Below are positions 42,529 to 54,003 of a stretch of 64,000 nucleotides of DNA, one piece after another. The translations under genes and the position numbers were made by a program. Each line of letters starts with the position of its first letter. Position 1 is the first letter of the stretch. The DNA lies in assembly GCA_028015205.1 (NCBI GenBank), contig CM051516.1, forward strand, positions 27,332,593-27,396,592, given 5' to 3'. The notes beneath the pieces are model-generated. The model saw only the letters and a program-made list of their open reading frames with translations. It had not been told where the DNA came from and did not search any database. The stretch comes from Mytilisepta virgata. Lineage: Eukaryota > Mollusca > Bivalvia > Mytilida > Mytilidae.

Positions 42529-42759
42529 ATGGACCCCTTCCAAGCATACGAGAGAATCGTCACTGCCATGTTCGAAGACGGTGTGGTGAACCAAGGAAGA
42601 CTGGTCGTATTGTCGGTGTTTACTCGTACCTATTGTGAACAGTTTCCGGATTGGGCGCCGCATATTTGGACAATGTATCATCGTGTTGATCTATCGAAAA
42701 GGTTGGAATTGACCAATGAAAATGACAGATTTTCGACCAATCGGAGCGGAAGAAGTTAA
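42529..42759 (+). CDS. small ORF with BH1-like (Bcl-2) motif, right copy
   Basis: 76 residues, same as 37057-37287 and intact. ATG 42529 was chosen over an upstream in-frame GTG because eukaryotic initiation uses ATG and it sits at the expected distance from the TATAAAAG. Followed after about 77 bp by the TATA box of the PC4-like gene in the same direction, so the two genes are a compact tandem pair. Confidence 0.4.
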   Translation: MDPFQAYERIVTAMFEDGVVNQGRLVVLSVFTRTYCEQFPDWAPHIWTMYHRVDLSKRLELTNENDRFSTNRSGRS

Positions 42760-42837
42760 CCAATCAAGATGTCTTAAAGATAGCCAATCCTGTTTCGAGT
42801 TTCATGATATAAGAACCAATCCAGTCCATCTTTACAA

Positions 42838-42855
42838 ATATATATATATAAATAG
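42838..42855 (+). promoter_or_regulatory. TATA box of the PC4-like gene, right
   Basis: ATATATATATATAAATAG about 31-48 bp upstream of ATG 42886. Confidence 0.6.
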
Positions 42856-42885
42856 ACCAGCTAGAAAAAGAATCAGTCAGCCGAC

Positions 42886-43401
42886 ATGCCACGTAAAGAA
42901 AAGAAAACCAAAGACCAGACCGAGAGCGATATCGTCCAAGACGACATGACAGATTCCGATATTCCTTTGAAAGTACCATTGGGTGGAGGACGTTATGCAG
43001 AGCTGACAGAATGGAATGGCAGTAAAAGAGTAGATCTCAGATTTTGGGAAAGTGAAACGGTGCCCACCAAGACCGGAGTGAGCTTATCTTTGATACAATG
43101 GAAAGCTTTATGCGAGACTACTGATGTTCTGGATGATTTGATCGGTAGAGTACAGGATAAAGAACTAGTCGACTGGAGATATCACATTGGGGACAATGTA
43201 TTCGTCACCGTCAAATCCCCATACCCCACTATTTGGATAAGAAAGCACTTTATACCCCGGGGAGACTGGACCTATCGTCCAACAAAGAGAGGAATCGGCT
43301 TGGACACCTTCGAATGGAAAGAACTGAAGAAGATCATACCTTTGTTTGAAGAGAAAGAACCAGAACTTAAAACATTGACTGATGTAGATTTTGTAAAATA
43401 A
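42886..43401 (+). CDS. tandem PC4-like ssDNA-binding protein, right copy
   Basis: 171 residues, two PC4-type domains as in 36418-36930, with the extra Lys (KELKKII) near residue 149. The ATG at 42886 follows a TATA box by about 31 bp. The TAA stop (43399-43401) overlaps an AATAAA polyadenylation signal (43397-43402), an economy typical of compact viral genomes. Highly basic start (PRKEKKTK) could be a nuclear-localisation signal. The best-supported protein of the palindrome. Confidence 0.75.
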   Translation: MPRKEKKTKDQTESDIVQDDMTDSDIPLKVPLGGGRYAELTEWNGSKRVDLRFWESETVPTKTGVSLSLIQWKALCETTDVLDDLIGRVQDKELVDWRYHIGDNVFVTVKSPYPTIWIRKHFIPRGDWTYRPTKRGIGLDTFEWKELKKIIPLFEEKEPELKTLTDVDFVK

Positions 43402-43402
43402 A
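43397..43402 (+). promoter_or_regulatory. polyadenylation signal overlapping the PC4-like stop
   Basis: AATAAA spans the stop codon of the PC4-like gene. The mirrored signal lies at the end of the left copy. Confidence 0.55.
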
Positions 43403-43529
43403 ATATGAAACTGTTTCATTTGTGTTTGTCGTCGATAAATATCCCAGTATAAAATCACATCGATCAGTCTTGATCTACCAATCAAACCGACAACATGAGT
43501 ACCTAGTGGCCTTCCGATCAACAAACCCC

Positions 43530-46030
43530 ATTCCTTGAGCAGTAGCAGCAGCAGCGATTAAAAGTGACAAATAGCACCAAAAACTGAAATGAGCACGCGA
43601 GTAAGATCATGAGTAGCGATGAACAGCAAAGAGCAAGAGAAGAGCAGCGATGAGCAAGAGAAGAGCAGTGATGAGCAAGAGAAGAGCAGCGATGACGAAC
43701 AGCGATGACGAACAGCAACAAGCAGCAGGAGCGAAATGAGCACGCGAGTAAGGCCCTGAGTAGGGATGAGCAGCAAAGAACAAGAAAGGATCAGCAATGA
43801 GCAAGAGAAAAAACAGCGATGAGCAAGAGAAGAGCAGCGATAACGAATAGCAAAAAGCAGCAGGAGCAGTAGTGGCAGCGAAAACAGAGACAAGTAGCCC
43901 CAAAAAACGAAATAAGCACGCGAGTAAGGTAAGGAGTAGCGATGAACAACAAAGGACAAGAGAAAAACAATGATGAGCAACAAAGAGCGAGAGAAAAACA
44001 GCCATAAGCAGTAAAGAGCAAGAGAAAAACAGCGATGAGCAGTAAAAAACAAGAGAAAAACATTGATGAGCAGTAAAGAGCAAGAGAAAAACAGTGATGA
44101 GCAACAAAGAACAAGAGAAAAAACAGCGATGAGAAGCATAGAGCAAGAGAAAAACAGCGATGAGCAGTAAAGAGCAAGAGAAAAAACAGCGATGACCAGT
44201 AAAGAACAAGAGAAAAACAGCGACGAGCAGTAAACAGCACGAGAAAAACAGTGACGAGCAACAAAAACCAAGAGAAAAACAGCGATGAGCAACAAAGAGC
44301 GAGAGAAAAACAGCGATAAGCAGTAAAGAGCAAGAGACAAACAGCGATGAGCTACAAAAACCAAGAGAAAAACAGCGATAAGCAGTAAACAACAAGAGAA
44401 AAACAGTGATGAGCAGTAAAGAGCAAGAGAAAAACAGTGATGAGCAACAAAGAACAAGAGAAAAAACAGCGACGAGCAGTAAACAGCACGAGAAAAATAG
44501 CGACGAGCTACAAAAACCAAGAGAAAAACAGCGATGAGCAGCAAAGAGCAAGAGAAAAACAGCGATGAGCAGCAAAGAGCACGTGGAAAACAGCGATGAG
44601 CTACAAAAACCAAGAGAAAAACAGCGATGAGCAGTAAAGAGCAAGAGAAAAACAGTGATGAGCAACAAAGAACAAGTGAAAAACCAGCGACGAGCAGTAA
44701 ACAGCACGAGAAAAATAGCGATGAGCTACAAAAACCAAGAGAAAAACAGCGATAAGCAGTAACGAGCACGAGAAAAACAGCGATGAGCAGCAAAGAGCAC
44801 GTGGAAAACAGTGATGAGCTACAAAAACCAAGAGAAAAACAGCGATGAGCAGTAAAGAGCAAGAGAAAAACAGCGATGAGCAACAAAGAACAAGAGAAAA
44901 AACAGCGACGAGCAGTAAAGAGCAAGAGAAAAACAGTGATGAGCAACAAAGAACAAGAGAAAAACCAGCGACGAGCAGCAAAGAGCACGAGAAAAACAGC
45001 GATGAGCTACAAAAACCAAGAGAAAAACAGCGATAAGCAGTAACGAGCAAGAGAAAAACAGCGATGAGACGTAAAGAACAAGAGAAAAACAGTGATGAGC
45101 AGTAAAGAGCAAAAGAAAAACAGTGATGAGCAACAAAGAACAAGAGAAAAACAGCGATGAGCAGCAAAGAGTACGAGAAAAACAGTGATGATCAACAAAG
45201 AGCGAGAGAAAAACAGCCATAAGCAGTAAAGAGCAAGAGAAAAACAGCGATGAGCAGTAAAGAACGAGAGAAAAACAGCGACGAGCAGTAAAGAACAAGA
45301 AAAAAAACAGTGATGAGCAGTAAAGAGCACGAGAAAAACAGCGACGAGCTACAAAAACCAAGAGAAAAACAGCGATAAGGAGTAACGAGCAAGAGAAAAA
45401 CAGTGATGATCAACAAAGAGCGAGAGAAAAACAGCCATAAGCAGTAACGAGCAAGAGAAAAACAGCGATGAGCGGTAAAGAACGAGAGAAAAACAGCGAC
45501 GAGCAGTAACGAACAAGAGAAAAACAGTGATGAGCAACAAAGAACAAGAGAAAAACAGTGACGACCAGTAAAGAACAAGAGAAAAACAGTGATGAGCAGT
45601 AAAGAGCAAGAGAAAAACAGTGATGAGCAACAAAGAACAAGAGAAAAACAGCGACGAGCAGCAAAGAGCACGAGAAAAACAGCGACGAGCTACAAAAACC
45701 AAGAGAAAAACAGCGACGAGCTACAAAAACCAAGAGAAAAACAGCGATAAGTAGTAACGAGCAAGAGAAAAACAGTGATGAGCCGTAAAGAACAAGAGAA
45801 AAACAGTGATGAGCAGTAAAGAGCAAGAGAAAAACAGTGATGAGCAACAAAGAACAAGAGAAAAACAGCGATGAGCAGCAAAGAGCACGAGAAAAACAGC
45901 GATGAACAAGATAAGAGCAGCAATGACGAACACCAACAAGCAGCAGGAGCGGAAGCAGCAGCGAAAACACCGACAAGTAACCCCAAGAATCTTAAATCAG
46001 CAGGTGAATATAGTCATTATTAGCGATGAG
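43530..46030. repeat. 31-bp minisatellite, right arm
   Basis: Mirror of 33766-36290 but shorter by about 94 bp, lost in two places (about 63 and 31 bp), consistent with loss of two and one repeat units. Open frames of up to 476 codons on the minus strand are repeat artefacts. Confidence 0.9.
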
Positions 46031-46740
46031 CAGCATGGAGCAGCGAAGAGCAAGCGAAGAGAAGCGAAGCATAGAGCAATGAAATAGACCGCCGTTGCTA
46101 AGGACACCCCTCCATTGAGCGGTGACAAGCATCAACTTGAGGTAAGGGGACATAATCCAATCCTAGTCCTCACAGAAAACATCACTCACACATGAAAAGA
46201 GCGGGATAAGGGGAGATAATTCAATCAAAGATCCAGAGACGACCGAGAAGAGCGGGAAAAGGGAGATAATTCAATCTGGCTCAATCCCTTATGAATTTGA
46301 AGTGGTACTAGTGTTAGGGTAAACGATTGTCTTTGGGGTGCTTTCAGGTCTGAGTACAGTGCAGAGCAGCGTTGAGCAGCAAAGAGCAAGAGAAGAGCAG
46401 CGATGAGCAAGAGAAGAGTAGCGATGAGCAGCAAAGAGCAGCGAAGAGCGGGATGGAGCAAGAGAAGAGAAGTGAATGCAATGAAATGGACCGCCGTTGC
46501 TAAGGCGGTTGCTAAGGACACCCCTCCATTGGTGACAGCATCACTTGGAGGTAAGGGGACATAATCCAATCCTAGTCCTCACAGAAAACAGCACCCCCAC
46601 AGTTGAAAAGAGCGGGATAAGAGGAGATAATCCAATAGTGTACTTCGTATACTCTCGGACATAACAGTGAGAGTATCAGACCGATGAAAGAGCCAGAGAC
46701 GACCGAGAAGTGCGGGAAAAGGGGAGATAATTAAATCTGG
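46031..46740. repeat. subterminal direct duplication, right arm
   Basis: Mirror of 32986-33765 with the same internal duplication of the 'GAGGTAAGGGGACATAATCC' module. Confidence 0.7.
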
Positions 46741-47166
46741 TCAAGCATGGCACATCCGGGTCCGTGACTTGCGTCACTTCCGTCAATGGAGAAAACACCC
46801 TACTTCCGGTTGCACCAACCACTTCCGGTTCCGCCCGAACATGCGCAGACCACACATCCGGGTCCTACCACGTGACTTACGTCACTTCCGTCAACAAAGG
46901 GCGGAAAAAACACCCTACTTCCGGTTGCGCATGCGCGCAAACCACTTCCGGGTACTTCCTGTTCCGCCTACGCATGCGCAGAAGACACATCCGGGTCCTA
47001 GCACGTGACTTACGTCACTTCCGGCAACAAATGGAGGAAAAACACGTCACTTCCGGTTGCGCATGCGCGCAAAAATCACTTCCGGTTCCGGTCACCTGAC
47101 TTCCGGTTCCGGTCACGTCACTTCCGGTGACGTCATTTCCGGTTGACGTCACTTCCGGTAGCTCCA
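46741..47166 (-). promoter_or_regulatory. terminal ETS/CRE/NRF1/E-box array, right
   Basis: Mirror of 32560-32985: ACTTCCGG words, TGACGTCA sites at about 47110-47152, GCGCATGCGC at three places, CACGTG twice. Preserved without indels relative to the left arm. Confidence 0.7.
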
Positions 47167-47213
47167 CCTCAGCTCCACCTCAAATACGACCTGAACTGTG
47201 CCCACATACTACT

Positions 47214-47219
47214 AATAAC
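47214..47219. repeat. 6-bp target site duplication, right (AATAAC)
   Basis: Immediately follows the right terminus ...CCCACATACTACT. Confidence 0.8.
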
Positions 47220-49042
47220 TCCTGAAATTTTCATCTCGCACGGACAACAAGGGACCCCTGGCTTAACAATTCGATGTGTACTCGCTAATATATTTTTTCA
47301 ACGTTGTTAAAGGATGGGTGTTTTTTAAATGAAAGATAACGTAGATACATATACACTCAACCATTTCATAATTTATCAGGTAGTATATATATCGATTTCT
47401 TTTTCTGAGTATAAACAATTTGAAAGCCGCGTACGGATAACCATTTCACTTTGTATTAAACCTACAAATACCATTATTTTAAGTAAGGAAAATGTAATTA
47501 ATATCTTCTCGCTCACGATAGTTCTCAACGTGTTTAATGGAATGTTCATTTCTATCTTCTAATTGAGTTTACAAATTATATGTGATAATGTTCTGCCGAA
47601 TACAACCAATGTAAATTTTGAAAATAATACTAAATTTAAAAATATACCAGACTTAGATGTGAATCAAATTTCGTTAAAATAGTTTTTTCTATATTTACAC
47701 ATTAGGTTCAAAAAGAATTCAAATGTGCTTGAACCACAGCAGTGACATTAAAATTTCAAAGAATTCACTCCAAATGATATAAATTGATTTCAAAATATTG
47801 GTTATCGTCCCTATTGCGAGTCCTATTATTTTCTTCTGCGTACAGTCTCTATGGCGTTACGATATAGTCTCATTATTTTGTTCATTGCTTCAAGAAGAGG
47901 GTCAAATCATTTACATTTCATTTGAATGTTTTAACTGAATATCGACAAAAGAATACGAAAGCGACAAAACAGTTAGAAATGTCCTCAAATTCGAAGTCCA
48001 AGGAAAAGACAAAGTCGGAAGAATGGAACACAACAACCAAACGCCACAAGGATGCATGTATAACTAAAAGAATAAAAAAATTATAATAAACTAAAACAAC
48101 TTCAACAAGACAGCACAGAAACTAAAGAACTAGCAATGTGAACTCCCATTGAATGGCGTTTAACGCCGCGTTGCCGATATTGCAGGCATATCGCTGCGAA
48201 AAATGTTTTATGATAAAACAACTTCCAGTGTATCACCAATTTTGGTGCTTTTTCTAATGTTAACAATTCGGAAAATTCTTTCACATTTTTAGTGTCTGTT
48301 ATATCGCAGCGAAATGCTTGAAAACAATACCCAGATATCTACTTTCAGAATCGTACGACATCCAAGCACAGGACTAGAAAATCCGTAATGGTTTTTCTTA
48401 AAAGCATGGTTATCCAATCTTTTCTCAATAAAATAAATCTAAAATTATTTAGCTGTGCAATATATCTAAAAACAAATCAAATTTTCCAATTTTTACGATG
48501 TACGCTTTTTTTTCCTAGGAAATAAATTAATTGAAAGAGAGGAGTTAGAAAACTGATGTAATCAGCGGAAAAAAGTAAGGATTTCATAATATTTTAGCAA
48601 AACGAGTAGTGTATTTATGGAATTCAGAATGCATTATTTATACCAAGAAGAAAAAAATTTTAATTCACAATGCTGAAAGAATACTGACCTAATTTTAATA
48701 AACTGATTTTTAAAGGTTAATGACAAAATTTGGACAAAATATTATCGGGGTCCACAACAGGGGTTAGATGCCCGGTGACCTATTCATTTCATGATACCTA
48801 ATACTTTTTTTAGTTTTATCTTTAAGCGACTTACAAAATCAGCAAAATTATACTTTCTGATATTTTTAGATGGAAATAAATTAATATGCCACTGTGACTG
48901 TTGTAAATGATAATACGCTTCTGAGATATTAACGAATACGGAATGCTTAGCTACTTGGGATTCAAAGCCGGTACTTATAATATAAGTTACACAATCGTGT
49001 TTATTTAGTTAAGGTCAATAAAAGTTCAAGATTACGTACATG
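47220..49042. other. non-coding flank
   Basis: AT-rich, not mirrored to the left of the palindrome. Short frames only (77 codons at 47329-47562). No gene recognised. Confidence 0.4.
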
Positions 49043-49242
49043 TACAGTCAAACCTGTCTATTAAGGGCATCCAAGGGACTAGAAAAGGGTGCCCTTTATG
49101 AGCAGGTGCCCTTTATGAACAGGTACACTCTATATTGAGGTTAATTCTACATGCTTTGTTCATAGATGGGACTTTTTTACTGTGCCCTTTATAGACGGTG
49201 ATTTGCTTTATAGAGGTGCCCTTTAAAGCAGGATTGACTATA
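49043..49242. mobile_element. MITE, Tc1/mariner type
   Basis: Begins TACAGTCAAACCTGTCTATT and ends with the inverted counterpart ...AAAGCAGGATTGACTATA. Internal 'GTGCCCTTTAT' words are repeated. TA-flanked, 200 bp, non-coding. A diverged relative sits at 14718-14880. Confidence 0.75.
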
Positions 49243-50751
49243 GTTCTTATTCCACAAAATTTATCTATGTGGCATCGTGAATTTTTTTTATTACTGACTA
49301 TTCCTCTACAACTGAACCATTAGTGTAAACTGCTTGAATATATAATGACTGAACTATACAAATACATACATGACATAGAGAAAAAACATGTATATTCCCA
49401 AACGCTTATTTATGTTGGTAAAAAAATCGTGCATGTGTATGTTAAACACAAGACTGAGCGGGCACCACTATACGGAATGATAAAATATAACATAAGTGGA
49501 CTAGGCTACTTTTATTGAGCTGGACTACTCATTTGACAACAATAGGGAAAATAGGGATCTTTTTTAAATTACGCCATCAATGTTCCTAGTAAGAGTACAC
49601 TGCATAACGAGAAGAAGATTGGATTCGACACCATAATTGCTCTACAGTAATTCCCCTTATCACTCATTAGGGTGCATACATCAGTTTCTTCAGTTTGTCG
49701 TCCATTTGGAACCGACATTCCCAAATTAGATTTAGTAGTTTCAAATGCTAAAAAGAATTGTTGTCATGGCAAAAAGAAGTCTACAAATTATAAAAAGACT
49801 AAAATTTATCCAAGCTTTACGAGCACAAACAAACTTTAATCTTGAATATCTTGTCTGTTTAGATATCAGTATAGAAACAACATTTCGTTGGGAGCCTTGA
49901 TTGACCATTTTATTCTTAACACATCTTGTACTTATGTTATGACTATGCCTGGTAAGCCTTCAATCGGATCTATGTTTACTTATTCATTAATTTCTAATAC
50001 ATGTTAATGTTAATTCTAATATGACGTCCTATAAATCGCCAAACGATATATTATCCGGTATATCCACTTCTAGTACGTGCGTATAGAAGGTTTTATGTAA
50101 ACGCAAATTAAGTAATCTTTAACGACAAAAAATATCTTGAAATTGTTTCCCTTTACAAAGAAATCATACGATATAACCACAATAAGTGTGTACAACATCA
50201 ATTTTGCCAATGTTGTACACTGTAATACACATTTACGTAGCCGGGCCGCGCCATCTTGATTTTTGAATGACGTGACCCTCACATTGTATTATTTGTTTCA
50301 TGTGTAAATGATGTATTATATAATTTGACTGTTTAAATCGTTATCTCAAGTAAATAGTTTATTTTAAAAAGGGCTCTTAAAAGGACAGTTTGCATCATAT
50401 TAATCGTAAGAGTATGGGAACAGCCAAACCAATATGGGATACACATAGAACAACTGAAATGACCAAAATTGGCGTATTTGTCATAATATACTGTTGGCGT
50501 GTCCAATGCAATAGCCCTTTCCAGAAACTCAAATCCGGTATTACGATTCTGACTCTAAAATTATAATTTGAAGCAAGTTATTTCCCTTACTTTACTTATT
50601 TTCGTTTCCGGCTAACGAAACTTTTTCTAGCCCTAGTATGTATCACAATATGGCTGCCCCCATTAAACAAAGACTTTTCTAAATGACCCATATGTAAAAA
50701 ATGCATATGCTCCTATAGCGCTCGCTATTAGAATAGAAACCTATGACAATT
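49243..50751. other. non-coding, no feature seen
   Basis: AT-rich. A small GC-richer patch near 50236-50275 (GGGCCGCGCCATCTTG) without further structure. Confidence 0.4.
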
Positions 50752-50894
50752 CATGGGGTTATAAAGTTGTGGTCATTTACACATAGGCTGGGCCATTATA
50801 TTCTTAATTTATACCTCGCTATCGCTCGGTATAAGATAATCGAATATAAAGGCCCAGCCCATGTGTAAATAATTTCAACTCTATAACCCCCGTG
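50752..50894. repeat. hairpin element, about 68-bp arms
   Basis: CATGGGGTTATAAAGTTGTG...CATAGGCTGGGCC is complementary to GGCCCAGCCCATG...AACTCTATAACCCCCGTG. The arms meet around TACCTCGCTATCGCTCGGTA. Upstream words (TATAGCGCTCGCTATTA) repeat the loop sequence. A fold-back MITE. Confidence 0.75.
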
Positions 50895-53621
50895 CATTAT
50901 TTCTTAAATATATGAATTATTTTGTATAGGCGGACTTTACTGAATCAAAGAAAGTCTGTGTACATTTATCATATGGATATAAAAGTATATTTGATTCAGA
51001 CTAAAGTTATTTTATTTATATCATTAACTTTGAAAGTAAAGTCATCATTCTGAAAACAAGTTTCATGCATGTATATTTTGGGTCATTTACATTTTGGTGT
51101 GATATTGAAAAAAAATATAAATTGTCTCATCATATTTAGTATTATTATCTAGATAAAAATAATGCGAGATGCACAAATAAATTTAAATCAATTATTCGAT
51201 GAGGAAAAATTCTGAGTTCAACGACATTTTTACGTAGAGCTGTTTCTACTTCGATAAAATGACAACTAGATAATAACAAAGTAACGCATTTGATGACTAA
51301 AATAGTAATAAAAAGTGAACATTATATTTATTGCTGTTCATAATCTCGCAGCCAGTCAAATGCTAACATTACACGTTTTAATCGGCAAATTTGTTTTTCT
51401 TTTTTTTTTTCTTTTTTTTTTTTGGCCTTCACAAAAGTAGAATGCTGCTTATAGTTTTGAATAGTTCGTGTTTTTTTCTGGCTAAAGTGTTCATGTAAGG
51501 TTGTGATAACCATGAACCAATTAACTATTACTGGAATATTAGTACAGAGATACTTTGGGTTTTATATTTAATCAAGTGTCCTTCCTCCTGTAAGGAGTAA
51601 ACCTTACGAAATAAAACTTCTCCTGTTGACGTTTTGCTGGCTTCAAAGCAAAATATCTAATTTTTAATCTTTATCTTGTTATTTTGTTTTATTTATACTT
51701 TTTAAATTTAATATGACTGATTAAATCAAAGATTCCATATGACTTGAGTACTGTTTTTTAAATAGATTCCTGGATTAATCTTCATCGGTACAAAAATGTA
51801 ACATATTGGACAAAACTTTGGAAAGCCGAAATTTGTATATTGAAGATATAAACTAGAGTCGAAAGAAAAATCATAACTTTGGAAATCCGAAGATTTCAAT
51901 ATAGATACATTGAAACAACAGAGATGAAATCTGTTTTCTTTGATTTTACCGTCTATCTAAATTATTAAATAAAGAGACTCGAATTTGAGTTTTCCTTTTT
52001 TTTTCTTTCGAGTAAAATCCATGATTAAGCTTCTATAACATGAATGATCATCAAACAATGTAGTTTGTCATCATCAATTTTGAGGATCAGTTTTGGGGTA
52101 TTTTGGGGGAGGGGGCGGAAAATAACCAGTTCGGATATACAGTCTTTCCCGTCGCCCGAATCCGAAATTTTTTTCCGGTCTTCATTTCCGGCTGTCAATC
52201 ATTTCAACGGGTACATGTCAAAATACTATATTTTGTGATAAAGCTGTTTTACACTTCCGATTTGCATTTCGATAAATACTTTAATTCAGGCCAATGTAGA
52301 CATAAATATACACGAATACCATTCAAAGTTATTTCATAAAGATAAGTTGAAACATTTTTTCTAGTATTTTTATATAAACTGTGGGCAGTTTACTCAAGTG
52401 TAAGATAACATGCCCACCAAATTTTCGACCATTTTCAACACTAATAACAGCATTCATGAAAAAATATGCATATTTTAAATAATACTTAAGATAACGAGTA
52501 CATGTATTAAAATTTTCAACAACTAGTGTGAATACCACCTTAGGTTCTCCATGTAAAAAAATGCAATGTCGGGTGAAGGTCAGTTGAGGAATATATGCTT
52601 GCAGGTGAAATACTTATTTAACTTCTTAGTTACAATGAATGTGTATAATAGCAAATAGCAATATTTAGACTATTCCAATATACTGTAAATACAGTGACCA
52701 CATTGAAGTAATTTATTTATGAAGGTTTTCACATAATATACCCGTTATGGTTTCAAAGTCGTTTGATACAGGAATAAACACAGTGATTAGTAAAATAAGA
52801 ATACGTCAGTTTGCCTGTTTTGGAGATATAAAAGCGCTTGAAAATTGGGGGGGGGGGGATTTATATTATTCATTTTTCTTTTCAGGTGCGAAATTATGAA
52901 AAGAAAACCGGTAGTGAGTGGAGAGAACAATTTTATGCTTTAAAATGATAAAAAAAATATTATTATGAAAACAGGAAACGGGTACAACAAATCTGATTAA
53001 GAAACACGAAACAGGACCAGTAAACATGTAATATCAGACAGAACAGTATGGGTGTAGTAATACAGAAAATTACTTGAACTCTAAATAAGTCGATAGAATA
53101 AGCATATCCGGCTATGTATGAAATGCATGACATGCCATTTTTACATCATTACTTCAGTGGTCACTAAACTTTCTCTATTATTAAAAAAAACTTCCTGCTA
53201 GAGTTTCTCAAACCACAAATAGTTATTCTTTGTTAGGCTTTTCACGTTATTTTTGTATAAATAACTTGTATTTGGAAAATACTGATTATATACGATTTAC
53301 GAATACTAAGTTCGAGAATACCTCGGGTACATGTATCTCAAATATCTATATTTAAACTAAATTGTATTTAGAGACTTCGAATAAAATAAGCAATATATGT
53401 ACATTGTCGGAAAATATGCTGTTTATTTGTACGAGCCTTAGAAATGGGTATAAATTTGAGTTTTACCGAGCATTTTTCGCCCGTTAGGCGGTAAGTAAAA
53501 TTAAACTGTATATTTTTCAAATAATGTACATATATTGTTTATAACCTGCAACAATAAATTGTTATCATTTATCGAGAAATGTCACGAAATGGAAAATTTA
53601 GACTATAGGAAGAAGGTGTTT
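50895..53621. other. non-coding AT-rich stretch
   Basis: Poly-T tracts near 51400-51421 and a G-run near 52848-52858. Frames of 60-80 codons without recognisable content. Confidence 0.4.
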
Positions 53622-54003
53622 TTTCATGGGTAATCTAGGGAAAGCATTACGTCATACAGAGTCTGAACTAGAACATTATACAAATTTTCATTGCAAGTGA
53701 AGATATGGGTACCAGGATATGACATTATGCTTATAGACAAATATCGAAAAAATTATCATAAAGCAGACGTCATATACAGTGTGAACTAGAACATAATACA
53801 AATTTCCATTGCAAGTGAAGACATGGGTACCAGGATATGACATTATTCTTATAGACAAATATTGAAAAAATTATCATGGGTTATCTAGGCAGAGCAGACG
53901 TCATATACAGTGTGAACTAGAACATAATACTAATTTTCATTGCAAGTGAAGACATGGGTACCAGGATATGACATTATTCTTATAGACAAATATTGAAAAA
54001 AGT
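53622..54003. repeat. about 118/131-bp tandem repeat, 3 copies
   Basis: GAACTAGAACAT recurs at 53665, 53783 and 53914. Each unit carries AAGTGAAGACATGGGTACCA and GGATATGACATTAT. The middle copy lacks the 'GGTTATCTAGG' piece, which explains the 118 versus 131 spacing. Copies are about 95% alike by eye. Confidence 0.85.

Larger units (their letters stand above)
32512..47213. mobile_element. giant palindromic (snap-back) Polinton-like element
   Basis: A 14.7-kb inverted repeat with arms 32512-39900 and 39917-47213 and a 16-nt spacer. Termini AGTAATATGTGGGC and, in complement, AGTAGTATGTGGGC match but for one base, and AATAAC flanks both. The arms are collinear throughout. I find only four length differences: 1 bp, 3 bp, and two losses of about 63 and 31 bp in the 31-bp minisatellite, plus at least eight substitutions. 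Each arm carries the same gene set in mirror image. No integrase, protease, ATPase or capsid gene is visible, so it must be non-autonomous. Known of Polintons: AG...CT ends, 6-bp duplication, protein-primed DNA replication. Inferred: a panhandle or hairpin dimer of one genome end that integrated using helper functions. Confidence 0.85.

Noticed and set aside
42276..42638. 120-codon frame overlapping the BH1-like ORF
   Set aside because: Starts with no promoter signal, overlaps a better supported ORF in another frame, and is Cys/Arg-rich without a recognisable domain.
32512..47213. Assembly or fold-back read artefact
   Set aside because: An artefact would mirror flanking DNA too and would not stop at matching termini with a direct 6-bp duplication. 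The arms also differ by specific indels and point changes. Not excluded without reads, but less likely.
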